DNA of 57,219 nucleotides from Gammaproteobacteria bacterium (GTDB lineage Bacteria; Pseudomonadota; Gammaproteobacteria; Chromatiales; Chromatiaceae): NCBI GenBank assembly GCA_025458675.1, contig JALORY010000014.1, positions 1 through 57,219 on the forward strand, given 5' to 3'. Of this stretch, positions 1-8,608 are shown in pieces; the first letter of the stretch is position 1, and each line of letters opens with the position of its first letter. Below the pieces are notes generated by a model. It saw nothing but the letters and a program-made list of their open reading frames with translations. It made no database searches and was not told the origin of the DNA. The translations under genes and the position numbers were made by a program.

Positions 1-508
1 TGCCGAGCCACGCGGTCATGCCGCCCTCGACCACGCGCAGGTCCGCGAACCCGCGTCGCGCGAGCAGCGCCGCGGCCTTGTCCGACCGCCGGTCGGTGCG
101 GCAGACGATCGCGATCGGCCGCCTCCGGTCACCCGCCACCTCACCGAGGCGCGACTCGAGCGCCTCGAGGGGAATGTTGGTCGCACCGGCGACGTGACCC
201 TGCTCGCCGACGAAGTCGGCAGCCGTGCGGACGTCGAGCAGCAGCAGGTCATCGCCCGCGTCGAGACGCCGCCTGAGCTCGGCCACGTCGATGCGCGGAG
301 CAGCTCGCAGGCGCGAGAAGGTCCGGGCAATCGCAACGAGACCGACCACCAGGGCGACCGTGAAGACGGCCAGAAGGATCATCGCCTGGGTCGCCTTCGT
401 CGCGTCCCACGCAGGCGTCGTCGCGGCGACGACCGGAGCGCCCCAGATCGTCGCGAGCAGGGCGCCCGCGCGAATCACGGGCTGGCCGGTGACGGGTGTC
501 AGAGCCAT
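1..508 (-). CDS. Membrane-anchored rhodanese-like protein, C-terminus cut by window edge
   Basis: Reading leftwards from ATG at 506-508, preceded by a GGAGG Shine-Dalgarno 5 nt away. A short N-terminus with one hydrophobic segment (around residues 34-50, AMILLAVFTVALVVGLVAI) is followed by a single rhodanese fold. Visible marks are LLLLDVRTAADF, the GHVAGATNIP turn, and the active-site loop VCRTDRRS, whose Cys would carry the persulfide. The usual terminal helix (GGMTAWLG) is where the window ends, so only a few residues are probably missing. Single-domain anchored rhodaneses are thought to act in sulfur transfer or sulfide/cyanide handling; the substrate cannot be read here. It diverges from the hydrolase gene at 712. 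Confidence 0.85.
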   Translation of the reverse strand, partial: MALTPVTGQPVIRAGALLATIWGAPVVAATTPAWDATKATQAMILLAVFTVALVVGLVAIARTFSRLRAAPRIDVAELRRRLDAGDDLLLLDVRTAADFVGEQGHVAGATNIPLEALESRLGEVAGDRRRPIAIVCRTDRRSDKAAALLARRGFADLRVVEGGMTAWLG

Positions 509-711
509 CGGACCTCCGGGCACGTGGTCGGCGCCATCCGGCGGACGGAGAAACCGCTCCGCTATACTTCGGCCACCGTCCGCAGAGCGCCTCGTCGAAT
601 CAAGGGTTGAATGCGAGATTCGGCCGAGGAGCGCCGGACGTCAAGCGGCAACCCGACGGCGGTGCGCGATGGGCGCGCTGCTCACCCTTCGGCCGAATCA
701 GGAGGAGTCAC

Positions 712-1602
712 GTGACACGCCTGCTGCCCCTGCTCGCCCTGCTCTGCCTCGCACCTGCCCACGCCGACGACGTCACGCTGAAGCACGGTGGCCTGACCCT
801 CAACGCGAACCTCGAGAAGACGGCGAGCTGGCCGGCCGGCCCCGTCGTGCTCATCGTCCACGGCACGCTCGCGCACAACGGCATGGAGCTGATCGCCGGC
901 CTCCAGCCGCTGCTCGCCGCCAAGGGGCTGTCCTCGCTCGCGATCAACCTCGGCCTCGGCGTCGACAACCGCCGCGGCATGTACGACTGCGCGACGCCGC
1001 ACCGCCACCGCCACGCCGACGCGGTGACGGAGATCGGCGCGTGGATCGACTGGCTGAAGCAGCAGGGCACGAGACAGATCGTGCTGCTCGGGCACTCGCG
1101 CGGTGGCAACCAGGCCGCCTGGTTCGCCGCGGAGCGCGACGACCCGGCGCTGCGCGCGGTGGTGCTCGCCGCGCCTGCCACCTGGACTGCGGCGGAAGCC
1201 GCGCGGGGCTACGAGACGCGCTACGGCAAGCCGCTCGCGCCGGTGCTGGAGAAGGCGAAGTCGCTCGTCGCGGCCGGCAAGGGCGACACGTTCATGGAGC
1301 AGGTGGACTTCGTCTACTGCGCCAACGCCTCGGTCACCGCCGCCGCGTTCGTCGGCTACTACGCGCCCGACGAGCGCCTCGACACACCGACGCTGCTCCC
1401 ACGGGTCAACGAGCCGGTGCTCGTGGTCGCCGCCGGCGGGGACGAGCTCGTCAAGGACCTGCCGGCCCGGGCCGCACCCGCCGCGGACGGCAAGAAGGTG
1501 CGGCTCGTCACCATCGACGGCGCCGACCACTTCTTCCGGGACCTGTATGCGGAGGACATGGTCGAGGTGGTGGCGACGTTCGTGGCCGAGACCGCCCGAT
1601 AG
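712..1602 (+). CDS. Exported alpha/beta hydrolase
   Basis: 296 residues from GTG at 712, chosen because AGGAGGAG at 700-707 sits 4 nt upstream and the protein then begins with a clean Sec signal (LLPLLALLCLAPAHA, cleavage before DD). The alpha/beta hydrolase fold is shown by the HG oxyanion motif (VLIVHGTLAHNG), the nucleophile elbow GHSRGGN with Ser, a late Asp-bearing strand (VVAAGGDELV), and a His in DGADHFF. It resembles the DUF3530/dienelactone-hydrolase-like exported esterases; the substrate is unknown. A possible -10 element TATACT lies at 563-568 without a convincing -35. Open reading continues upstream of 712, but that part lacks hydrolase-like sequence. Confidence 0.85.
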   Translation: MTRLLPLLALLCLAPAHADDVTLKHGGLTLNANLEKTASWPAGPVVLIVHGTLAHNGMELIAGLQPLLAAKGLSSLAINLGLGVDNRRGMYDCATPHRHRHADAVTEIGAWIDWLKQQGTRQIVLLGHSRGGNQAAWFAAERDDPALRAVVLAAPATWTAAEAARGYETRYGKPLAPVLEKAKSLVAAGKGDTFMEQVDFVYCANASVTAAAFVGYYAPDERLDTPTLLPRVNEPVLVVAAGGDELVKDLPARAAPAADGKKVRLVTIDGADHFFRDLYAEDMVEVVATFVAETAR

Positions 1603-1726
1603 GGCACTCCGCGGGCGCCGCCCCTCGCCGGGGGCGGACCACGCTTCACCCCGCGCCCTCCGGGTGCCGCCGTCACGTGGCGGTTTCGGTTAGCATCTCG
1701 CCAGCTTCCGTAGGGACGCGACGGCC

Positions 1727-2128
1727 ATGACCGAACTGCCCCTCACCCGCGCCCGCGACTGGCTGGCCCAGGCCAAGCGCGACCTCGAGCAGGCCCTCGA
1801 CTGCCGTGGCGCGGGGCGTCACGAGTGGGCCTGCTTCGCCGCGCAGCAGGCCGCGGAGAAGGCCATCGCCGCGGTGCACGTCGCCAACGGCCTGACGCCG
1901 ACGCACCACGCCATCGCGCGGCTGCTCAAGGAAGTGCCAGGCACCGCGCCGGAGGCCCTGATCGACAAGGCCTGCGTGCTCGACAACTTCTACGTCGCGA
2001 CCCGCTATCCGAGCGCCCACCCCGAGGGCGCGCCGCTCGAGCACTTCGGCCACATCCAGACGGACGAGGCGATCGGCTTCGCGGAGGAGATCGTCGCGTT
2101 CGCGCACCAGGCGGTCGGCTCGCGCTGA
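1727..2128 (+). CDS. HEPN domain protein
   Basis: 133 residues forming a complete HEPN four-helix domain: an N-terminal helix LARDWLAQAKRDLEQA-like segment, the central EWACFAAQQAAEKAIAA helix, and the C-terminal motif TRYPSAH, which fits the R-x4-H signature of metal-independent HEPN RNases. HEPN proteins are commonly toxins or RNases paired with an MNT nucleotidyltransferase, but no MNT gene is present on either side. It is followed 10 bp later by a GH19 enzyme and then a GNAT acetyltransferase, apparently one transcript. Some stand-alone HEPN proteins have no known toxicity, so a toxin role is only a possibility. Confidence 0.85.
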   Translation: MTELPLTRARDWLAQAKRDLEQALDCRGAGRHEWACFAAQQAAEKAIAAVHVANGLTPTHHAIARLLKEVPGTAPEALIDKACVLDNFYVATRYPSAHPEGAPLEHFGHIQTDEAIGFAEEIVAFAHQAVGSR

Positions 2129-2138
2129 GGACTGCCGG

Positions 2139-2822
2139 GTGGAGCGCAAGGACTCCCCGAAACCCCGACCCCGGCGACGCGCGGTCACGGTGCGGCTGAC
2201 CGCCGCCAGGCTGCAGACCCTGATGCCGCTCTGCCCCGATCCGAAGGGCTGGGTCAGCCCGCTCAATGGAGCCATGAAGCGCTTCGAGATCAACACGCCG
2301 GCGCGGGCGGCGGCCTTTCTCGCGCAGGCCGCGCACGAGTCGGGCGAACTGCGCTGGCTGGTCGAGCGCCTGGGCTACAGCGCGCCGCGACTGATGGCGG
2401 TGTGGCCGCGCCGCTTCCCGACGCTCGCCATCGCGCAGGGCTACGCCAACGCGCCGGAACGGCTCGCCAACTTCGTCTACGCGAACCGGCTCGGCAACGG
2501 CGACGCCGCGAGCGGTGACGGCTGGCGCTACCGCGGCCGCGGGATATTCCAGATCACCGGGCGCGGCAACTACCGGCGCATCGGCGAGGCGCTCGGCCTG
2601 CCGCTCGAGGACGAGCCCGCGCGCGTCGAGCAGCCGGAGGTCGCGGCGCTCACGGCCGCGCAGTTCTGGCAGTCGCGCGGCCTGAACGAGCTCGCCGACG
2701 ACCGCAGCGACGACAACGACGGCGCCGACTTCGAGACCATCTGCGTGCTGGTGAACGGCGGGCGCGAGGGCCTGGCCTCGCGGCGTGCCTACTGGGACGC
2801 GGCGCGCGCGCTGTTCGCCTGA
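2139..2822 (+). CDS. Glycoside hydrolase family 19 (chitinase/lysozyme-like)
   Basis: 227 residues from GTG 2139. GH19 marks are AHESGEL around residues 66-72 (first catalytic Glu), a second acidic region near LVERLGYS, the loop YRGRGIFQITGRGNY, and a C-terminal VNGGREG. Single-domain GH19 enzymes of this size usually cut peptidoglycan or chitin oligomers and are frequent as phage endolysins, but no holin, spanin or structural phage gene is nearby. There is no Sec signal; the N-terminus is strongly basic (RKDSPKPRPRRR), so a later start at an internal GTG near 2190 is possible. The gene lies 10 bp after the HEPN gene and 3 bp before the GNAT gene. Confidence 0.85.
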   Translation: MERKDSPKPRPRRRAVTVRLTAARLQTLMPLCPDPKGWVSPLNGAMKRFEINTPARAAAFLAQAAHESGELRWLVERLGYSAPRLMAVWPRRFPTLAIAQGYANAPERLANFVYANRLGNGDAASGDGWRYRGRGIFQITGRGNYRRIGEALGLPLEDEPARVEQPEVAALTAAQFWQSRGLNELADDRSDDNDGADFETICVLVNGGREGLASRRAYWDAARALFA

Positions 2823-2825
2823 GCC

Positions 2826-3434
2826 GTGACGACCCCCGCCGTGCTGCGTACCCCCCGACTGGTGCTCGATGCGCTGACCGATGCCGACGTGCCTGCGCTC
2901 GTCTCCCTCGCCGGGGATCGGCGCATTGCCGACACCATGATCAGCGTCCCGCACCCCCTCGATGCGGCCGCCGCACGACAGTGGCTCGACCGGCTTCGAG
3001 CGGGCGCGGCATCGGGGACGGCCCGGCACTGGGCGATCCGCGCGGCAGACACCGGCGCCCTCGTCGGCATGGCCACCCTGCGCGCCATCGACCGCGAGCA
3101 CGAGGAGGCGGAGCTGAGCTTCTGGATCGGCGTCGCCTCCTGGGGCCGCGGCTACGCCACCGAGGCGGCAGGCGCGGTCATTGCGCACGCCTTCACGAGC
3201 GACGGCCTCAACCGCCTCGTCGCCTACCACATGGTCCGCAACCCGTCGTCGGGCCGCGTGCTCGCCCGGCTCGGCTTCCGGCAGGAGGGGCTGCTGCGGC
3301 AGCGGGTGAAGAAGTGGGGCGTCTACGAGGACGTGGTCCTGGCGGCGCTGCTGAGACGCGATTGGGCGGGCGGCCAGCCGGCAGATGGCGAACCGTTGAC
3401 TTTCGTCTGTCCGCCGCGGCGGCATAGGCCGTAG
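2826..3434 (+). CDS. GNAT N-acetyltransferase, RimJ/RimL type
   Basis: 202 residues from GTG 2826. It opens with the family hallmark [19 protein letters not shown], carries the acetyl-CoA binding region [13 protein letters not shown] (motif A, R/Q-x-x-G-x-G/A variant) and the late strand [15 protein letters not shown]. This subgroup acetylates N-terminal amines of ribosomal proteins or small-molecule amines; the acceptor here cannot be told. The start follows the GH19 stop by only 3 bp, so translation is probably coupled. The C-terminal 25 residues beyond the fold are Pro/Arg-rich and may not be conserved. Confidence 0.88.
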   Translation: MTTPAVLRTPRLVLDALTDADVPALVSLAGDRRIADTMISVPHPLDAAAARQWLDRLRAGAASGTARHWAIRAADTGALVGMATLRAIDREHEEAELSFWIGVASWGRGYATEAAGAVIAHAFTSDGLNRLVAYHMVRNPSSGRVLARLGFRQEGLLRQRVKKWGVYEDVVLAALLRRDWAGGQPADGEPLTFVCPPRRHRP

Positions 3435-3468
3435 ATTCCATAACGCACCCAACGAACGGGGGGATCCC

Positions 3469-4737
3469 ATGAACGCCGCCAACCCGCGCTTCGTCAGCCT
3501 GCTGACCCGCGACACGCTGGCCCTGGTGCTCGCCGGGGGAAGGGGCTCCCGCCTCTACGAGCTGACGGACCGCCGCGCCAAGCCGGCGGTCTACTTTGCG
3601 GGCAAGTTCCGGATCATCGACTTTCCCCTGTCGAACTGCGTCAACTCCGGCATCCGCCGGATCGGCGTGCTGACCCAGTACAAGGCGCACTCGCTGATCC
3701 AGCACCTGGTGCGCGGCTGGTCCGGTTTCCGAACGGAGCTGGGCGAGTTCGTGGAGGTCCTGCCGGCCTCGCAGCGGACGTCGGGCGAGTGGTACGCGGG
3801 AACCGCCGACGCGATCTTCCAGAACTGGGACATCATCGAGGCACTGCGACCCAAGCACGTGCTGGTCCTGGCCGGCGACCACGTCTACAAGATGGACTAC
3901 GGCGAGATGCTGGCGCACCACGTCGCGAAGGGCGCCGACATGACGGTGGCCTGCCTGACGGTGCCGCTCGAGGACGCCAAGGGCTTCGGCGTCATGGCGG
4001 TGGACGAGAGCCACCGCGTGACCGGGTTCGAGGAGAAGCCGGCGAGCCCCCGGCCGATGCCCGGCTCGACCGACCAGGCGCTCGCGTCCATGGGCATCTA
4101 CCTCTTCAACACCGACTTCCTCTTCGAGCAGCTGCACCGGGACGCGGCGGATCCCGCCTCCAGCCGCGACTTCGGCAAGGACATCATCCCCTCCATCATC
4201 GGCAGCCACGCGGTCTACGCCTACCCCTTCCGCGACCCGAAGACCGGCCAGCAGCCCTACTGGCGCGACGTCGGCACCCTCGACTCGTTCTGGGAGAGCA
4301 ACATGGAACTGGTGTCGGTGGCCCCGGAGCTGAATCTGTACGACGAGGACTGGCCGATCCTCACCTACCACCGCCAGCTGCCGTCCGCCAAGTTCGTGTT
4401 CCGGGACCCGGGCCGCGAGGGCAAGGCGCTGGACTCGATCGTGTCGGGCGGCTGCATCATCTCGGGGGCGACGCTCATCAACTCGCTGCTCTTCTCCAAC
4501 GTGCGCGTGCACTCCTTCAGCACGGTCACCGACACGGTGGTGCTCCCGGAGGTCGTGATCAACCGCTACTGCCGCATCAGTCGCGCGATCATCGACCGCG
4601 GCTGCGTGCTGCCGGAGGGCACGGTCATCGGCGAGGACCGGGAGGACGACGCGAAGCGCTTCCGCGTCACACCGAAGGGCATCACCCTCGTGACACCGGA
4701 GATGCTCGGCCAGCCGGTGTCGGCAAGCGTCACCTGA
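3469..4737 (+). CDS. glgC: Glucose-1-phosphate adenylyltransferase (ADP-glucose pyrophosphorylase)
   Basis: 422 residues, normal length. The enzyme makes ADP-glucose from glucose-1-phosphate and ATP, the committed step of glycogen synthesis. The nucleotidyltransferase domain shows [26 protein letters not shown], the catalytic region [19 protein letters not shown] and GFEEKP. A C-terminal left-handed beta-helix (isoleucine-rich hexapeptides, for example [18 protein letters not shown]) completes the allosteric part. GGGGGA at about 3458 provides the ribosome site. No glgA, glgB or glgX is in the window, so it is separated from the rest of the pathway. The 34 bp before it may hold its own promoter. 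Confidence 0.95.
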   Translation: MNAANPRFVSLLTRDTLALVLAGGRGSRLYELTDRRAKPAVYFAGKFRIIDFPLSNCVNSGIRRIGVLTQYKAHSLIQHLVRGWSGFRTELGEFVEVLPASQRTSGEWYAGTADAIFQNWDIIEALRPKHVLVLAGDHVYKMDYGEMLAHHVAKGADMTVACLTVPLEDAKGFGVMAVDESHRVTGFEEKPASPRPMPGSTDQALASMGIYLFNTDFLFEQLHRDAADPASSRDFGKDIIPSIIGSHAVYAYPFRDPKTGQQPYWRDVGTLDSFWESNMELVSVAPELNLYDEDWPILTYHRQLPSAKFVFRDPGREGKALDSIVSGGCIISGATLINSLLFSNVRVHSFSTVTDTVVLPEVVINRYCRISRAIIDRGCVLPEGTVIGEDREDDAKRFRVTPKGITLVTPEMLGQPVSASVT

Positions 4738-4743
4738 GACCAG

Positions 4744-5505
4744 CTACCTGATCGCGCGCACCGGCGCCGCGACGAAGGCGATCAGGAAGCCGGCCAGCGA
4801 CAGGCCGGCGATCCACCGCGCCGCCGAGTGCAGGCGCCGCGCGCCGCCGTTCGCCGCCGAGACGACCTCGAAGTCCGTCACGTAGACCGTCTCGCAGGCG
4901 CCGTTGCCGGTGTCGTCGCGGGTCACGCTGGTGCCGCGGTTGAACCCGTTTGCCGGATTGCTGTAGCGCGCCAGCGTGCCCTTGAAGCGAACGTGGTCGC
5001 CGGGCCGCGCGCTCATCAGCGCCTTCTTCACCCGCGGATCGTCCGCCAGCAGGTGGTTGTTCGACAGCTCGTCCATGCGGAAGCGCGCGCCCGTCTGCGC
5101 GTCCGGCCAGTAGGCCCAGCAGGTCCAGCTGTCGTTGCGGAAGTCCATGTCGCGATAGACGCCGCTGCGCACGTTGTCGCCCCAGATCACGCACAGGTCG
5201 CGGACGTTGAGGAAGTCCTGCCACGCGCCGTGATGCCAGATGTCGGCGATCGAGTCGGCGTCGTGGTAGCTCACGATCACGCCATCGAGCTGATAGTCGA
5301 ACAGCGGCTCGATCGCGTAGCGCTGATCCCCCGCCTCCACCCAGAACGGCTTGCGTTCGGTCGGCTGCTGGCGCGGCGCCTTCAGCGCCTGCGCGTCGTA
5401 GGTCTCGGGCAGCGGCAGCTCGTCACGCCGCCACCAGGTCGCGGCGAGGACGAGGAGGCTCAGCAGGAAGGCGAAACCGAAGGCTCGGGCGATCAGGGTA
5501 ATCAT
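4744..5505 (-). CDS. Conserved two-pass membrane protein of unknown function
   Basis: 253 residues with an N-terminal membrane helix (about 8-24, GFAFLLSLLVLAATWW), a roughly 190-residue soluble domain, and a second helix near the C-terminus (about 230-245, IAGLSLAGFLIAFVAA). The soluble part is rich in Trp/Tyr/Asp and contains CVIWGDNVRSGVY and DHVRFKGTLARY, the latter reminiscent of small OB-like folds that describe a transport or permeability barrier protein. I do not recognise a characterised family. It converges with glgC (6 bp between stops) and sits downstream of, but 62 bp from, the MacAB-like operon. Confidence 0.75.
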   Translation of the reverse strand: MITLIARAFGFAFLLSLLVLAATWWRRDELPLPETYDAQALKAPRQQPTERKPFWVEAGDQRYAIEPLFDYQLDGVIVSYHDADSIADIWHHGAWQDFLNVRDLCVIWGDNVRSGVYRDMDFRNDSWTCWAYWPDAQTGARFRMDELSNNHLLADDPRVKKALMSARPGDHVRFKGTLARYSNPANGFNRGTSVTRDDTGNGACETVYVTDFEVVSAANGGARRLHSAARWIAGLSLAGFLIAFVAAPVRAIR

Positions 5506-5567
5506 CGGGACGAGTATCGGTCGGCTTGCGCGAACACTTTACCCGCGGACGGGGTGTCGCGAGGCGC

Positions 5568-6761
5568 CTACTCGTACCGCAGCGCCTCGACCGGCTGGAG
5601 CCGGGCCGCCTGGTGGGCCGGGTAGTAGCCGAAGAAGATCCCGGTGGCGGCGGAGAACACGAACGTGGTCATGCCGGCAAACTCGTAGACGGCCCAGGCG
5701 CCGGCCACGCCGAGCGCCACGCCGGCGAGGCCGCCGATCGTGCAGATGAGGACGGCCTCCAGCAGGAACTGGAGCAGGATGTCGCGGCGCCGCGCGCCGA
5801 CGGCCATACGGATGCCGATCTCGCGCGTCCGCTCGGTGACCGACACCAGCATGATGTTCATGATCCCGATGCCGCCGACGATCAGCGAGATGGAAGCGAT
5901 CGTGCCGAGCATGACCGTCAGCACGCGCGCGGTGGTGGCAGCCGTCTCCGCCGTGGACGCCAGGTTGCGCACGGTGAAGTCGTCGGGCTGGCCGGGCTTG
6001 AGGCGGTGGCGCTGGCGCAGGGTCTGGCGGATGTCGGCCTCGGCGTCCTCCATGAGCTCGCTGGACTTCGCGCGAACCGTGATGGAGGTCACCGTGCCCG
6101 GAAAGGAGACGCCGAAGAGCTTGCCCTGCGCGGTCGTCAGGGGCACGAAGACGATGTCGTCCTGGTCCGAGCCGGAGAGACTCTGCCCCTTCTCCTCGGC
6201 CACGCCGACGACCGTGAAGGGCTGGTTGCCGATGCGCACGGACTTGCCGACCGGGTCGTCCGTGCCGAAGAGCTCCTTGGCGACCACGCGGCCGAGCACC
6301 GCGACGCGCGCCGCCGACCGCACTTCGGCGTCGCTGATCCCCTGACCGGAGTCGATCGCCCACTCGCGCAGGCGGAAGTAGTCGGGCGTGACGCCGCGGA
6401 CCGTCGTGCTCCAGTTGCTGCCGGCGTGGGCGAGCTGCGCGGTCTGGAACTGCACCGGCGCAACCCCGTCGAGCGTGGGCAGCTTCTCGAGCGCCTCGGC
6501 GTCGCCGACGGTGATCGTCGGCCGGCTGCCCGCCCCCATCCGCACCCCTGCCGAGGTGCTCGCGCCCGACAGGATGATGAACAGGTTGCTGCCCATCGCC
6601 TGGATCTGCTCGTTGACGGTGTGGCGGGCGCCGTCGCCGACGGCGAGCATCAGCACGACGGCGCCGACGCCGATCACCATGCCGAGCATCGTCAGGCCGG
6701 TGCGCAGTCGGTTCAGGCCCATCGCCCGCCAGGCCTCGCCGGGCAGCGCGCGCAGCTTCAC
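5568..6761 (-). CDS. MacB/FtsX-type ABC transporter permease
   Basis: 397 residues with the MacB-type layout: N-terminal helix after NRLRTGLTMLGMVIGVGAVV, a large periplasmic MacB-PCD domain (about 45-250), and three C-terminal helices including GGIGIMNIMLVSVTERTREI and GARRRDI, with the family tail PAHQAARLQPVEALRYE. The ATPase is a separate polypeptide encoded just upstream, overlapping by 4 nt (ATGA), so the pair corresponds to a split MacB. With the adaptor upstream it should form a tripartite type VII-like exporter of peptides, lipoproteins or toxic small molecules across the envelope. No TolC-type channel is encoded in the window. Confidence 0.93.
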   Translation of the reverse strand: MKLRALPGEAWRAMGLNRLRTGLTMLGMVIGVGAVVLMLAVGDGARHTVNEQIQAMGSNLFIILSGASTSAGVRMGAGSRPTITVGDAEALEKLPTLDGVAPVQFQTAQLAHAGSNWSTTVRGVTPDYFRLREWAIDSGQGISDAEVRSAARVAVLGRVVAKELFGTDDPVGKSVRIGNQPFTVVGVAEEKGQSLSGSDQDDIVFVPLTTAQGKLFGVSFPGTVTSITVRAKSSELMEDAEADIRQTLRQRHRLKPGQPDDFTVRNLASTAETAATTARVLTVMLGTIASISLIVGGIGIMNIMLVSVTERTREIGIRMAVGARRRDILLQFLLEAVLICTIGGLAGVALGVAGAWAVYEFAGMTTFVFSAATGIFFGYYPAHQAARLQPVEALRYE

Positions 6762-7462
6762 GGCGTCACCTCGCCGTCGTGGACGACCCGCCCATCCACG
6801 AAGCGGACCAGCCGGCGCGCGTAGCGCGCGACGTCCGCCTCGTGCGTGACCAGGGCGATGGTGATCCCCCGCTCGAGGTTGAGGCGCGTGAAGAGCCCCA
6901 TGATCTCCTGGCTGGTGTGGGTGTCGAGATTGCCGGTCGGCTCGTCCGCCAGGATGAGCGCCGGTTCGCAGGCCAGGGCGCGGGCGATCGCCACGCGCTG
7001 CTGCTGGCCGCCCGACAGCTGGTTGGGCAACGCGGCCGCCCGGCTGCCGAGCCCCACCTGGTCGAGAAGGACCTGCGCGCGCGCGCGGCGCGCGGCGCGG
7101 GGGATGCCCGCATAGAGCAGCGGCAGCGCCACGTTGTCGATCGCGCTCACCCGCCGCAGCAGGTTGAAGCCCTGGAACACGAAGCCGATGAGCCGGTTTC
7201 GCAGCGCGGCGAGCTCGTCGGGCGCGAGGCCCGCGACGTTGCGCCCCTGCAGCCAGTACTCGCCCGCGGTCGGCGCGTCCAGGCAGCCGAGCAGGTTCAT
7301 GAAGGTCGACTTGCCGGACCCCGAGGGCCCCATGATCGCAAGGAACTCGCCCGCGGCCACCGACAAGTCGACCTCGTGCAGCACGGGCACGGGATCGCCG
7401 CCGGGCACGTCGTAGTGCTTCGAGAGGCGGGAGACGCGAAGCAGCTCGGCCGCCGCGGCCAT
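6758..7462 (-). CDS. MacB/LolD-type ABC transporter ATPase
   Basis: 234 residues from ATG at 7460-7462, which overlaps the adaptor stop as TGATG; a GTG one codon upstream (7465) is equally in frame. Walker A GPSGSGKST, the Q-loop FQGFNLL, signature LSGGQQQRVAIARAL, Walker B LILADEPTGNLD and H-loop VTHEADVA are all intact. It powers the permease encoded next, with which it shares a 4-nt overlap. The family drives outward mechanotransmission rather than uptake. Confidence 0.95.
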   Translation of the reverse strand: MAAAAELLRVSRLSKHYDVPGGDPVPVLHEVDLSVAAGEFLAIMGPSGSGKSTFMNLLGCLDAPTAGEYWLQGRNVAGLAPDELAALRNRLIGFVFQGFNLLRRVSAIDNVALPLLYAGIPRAARRARAQVLLDQVGLGSRAAALPNQLSGGQQQRVAIARALACEPALILADEPTGNLDTHTSQEIMGLFTRLNLERGITIALVTHEADVARYARRLVRFVDGRVVHDGEVTP

Positions 7463-8586
7463 CACATCATGCGAAAGCGGAAGGTGGTGCCGCTCTCGCT
7501 CTTCTTCGCGCCGAGCTCGCGCACGACAACGCGGTCGCCCGGTGACAGGTCGCCCTCGACGATCTCGGTCAGGGTGCCGTCCGTGATCCCGGTGCGCACC
7601 TTCACGGGCCTGGGCTTGCTTCCGTCCAGCACGTACACGGTGCTACCGCCTTTGCCGTCCCGCGCCGGCCGCTCGTCGCCGTCCTTCGGCCGGAAGGACA
7701 GGGCCGTGCTCGGCACGCGCAGCACGTTCTTTCGCTCGGCCAGCCGGATGCTGACGTGCGCGGTCATGCCCGGCAGCAGCTTGCCCTCCGGGTTCTCCGC
7801 CTCGACCACCACGTTGTAGGTCACGACGTTCTGCACGATGGTGGGGTTCAGCCGGATCTGGCGGATGTGCCCGGTGAACTCGCTCTTGGGGAAGGCGTCG
7901 ACGGTGAAGGTCACGGGCCGGTCGGTGTCCAGCCCGCCGACGTCGGCCTCGGCGACGCTCGTGTCGATCTGCATCCGGCGCAGGTCCTCGGCGATCTGGA
8001 ACAGCATCGGCGTCTGGAAGCTGGCCGCGACGGTCTGGCCGACGTTGACGTTGCGGTTGATGACCACGCCCGCGATCGGCGACCGGATGATCGCGTAGCG
8101 CAGGTTGGTGGTGTCGCGGTCCACCTGGGCCTCGGCGAGCTTCACCTGCGCGGCCGCCACGCGCGCCCGCTCGCGGGCCTGGTCGAGGTCCGAGTCCGGC
8201 GCGAGGTTCTTGCGGAACAGGGTCTGCGTGCGCTCGACGTTGCTGCGCGCGAGCTCGAGCGTCGCGCGGGCGTTGTCGAGGTTCGCCTCGCTCTGCTTGA
8301 GCGCCGCCTGCAGCAGCGCGGGGTCGAGCTCCGCGAGCACCTGGTCCTCCTTGACCGCGTCGTTGAAGTCGACGTGGATCTTGTAGACGGTCCCCGACAC
8401 CTGGGTGCCGACCTGCACGACCGTGATCGGGCTCAGCGTGCCGTTGGCCGTGATCGTCTGGACGATGTCGCCACGATCGACTTCCTGGGTCCGGTACTGG
8501 TCGGTCCGGGCCTCCTTGCCGGCAGGCCAGAACCACCATCCGGCGGCGCCGGCAAGCAGGAACAGGAGAGCGAGGAGCTTTTTCAT
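7462..8586 (-). CDS. MacA-like periplasmic adaptor (membrane fusion) protein
   Basis: 374 residues. An N-terminal membrane anchor (LLALLFLLAGAAGWWFW) is followed by a barrel-sandwich/lipoyl half (GTLSPITVVQVGTQVSGTV), a long coiled-coil hairpin (about residues 95-165, rich in Ala/Glu/Arg), the second lipoyl half (IIRSPIAGVVINRNVNVGQTV), and beta-barrel and membrane-proximal domains to the end. This is the HlyD/MacA organisation. It is first in the three-gene export operon and is translationally coupled to the ATPase. It links the inner-membrane permease to an outer-membrane channel, which must be encoded elsewhere. Confidence 0.94.
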   Translation of the reverse strand: MKKLLALLFLLAGAAGWWFWPAGKEARTDQYRTQEVDRGDIVQTITANGTLSPITVVQVGTQVSGTVYKIHVDFNDAVKEDQVLAELDPALLQAALKQSEANLDNARATLELARSNVERTQTLFRKNLAPDSDLDQARERARVAAAQVKLAEAQVDRDTTNLRYAIIRSPIAGVVINRNVNVGQTVAASFQTPMLFQIAEDLRRMQIDTSVAEADVGGLDTDRPVTFTVDAFPKSEFTGHIRQIRLNPTIVQNVVTYNVVVEAENPEGKLLPGMTAHVSIRLAERKNVLRVPSTALSFRPKDGDERPARDGKGGSTVYVLDGSKPRPVKVRTGITDGTLTEIVEGDLSPGDRVVVRELGAKKSESGTTFRFRMM

Positions 8587-8608
8587 CTGCGCACGACCCG
8601 GAGTCTCC

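Noticed and set aside
511-711. tRNA or small RNA gene in the gap before the hydrolase
   Set aside because: No cloverleaf, T-loop or terminator; only a weak -10-like TATACT.
2139-2822. Prophage remnant around the GH19 gene
   Set aside because: No holin, integrase, tail or capsid gene, no att repeat and no base-composition shift.
1926-3515. 529-codon minus-strand open frame over HEPN, GH19 and GNAT
   Set aside because: The plus-strand genes carry clear domains; the antisense product is low-complexity.
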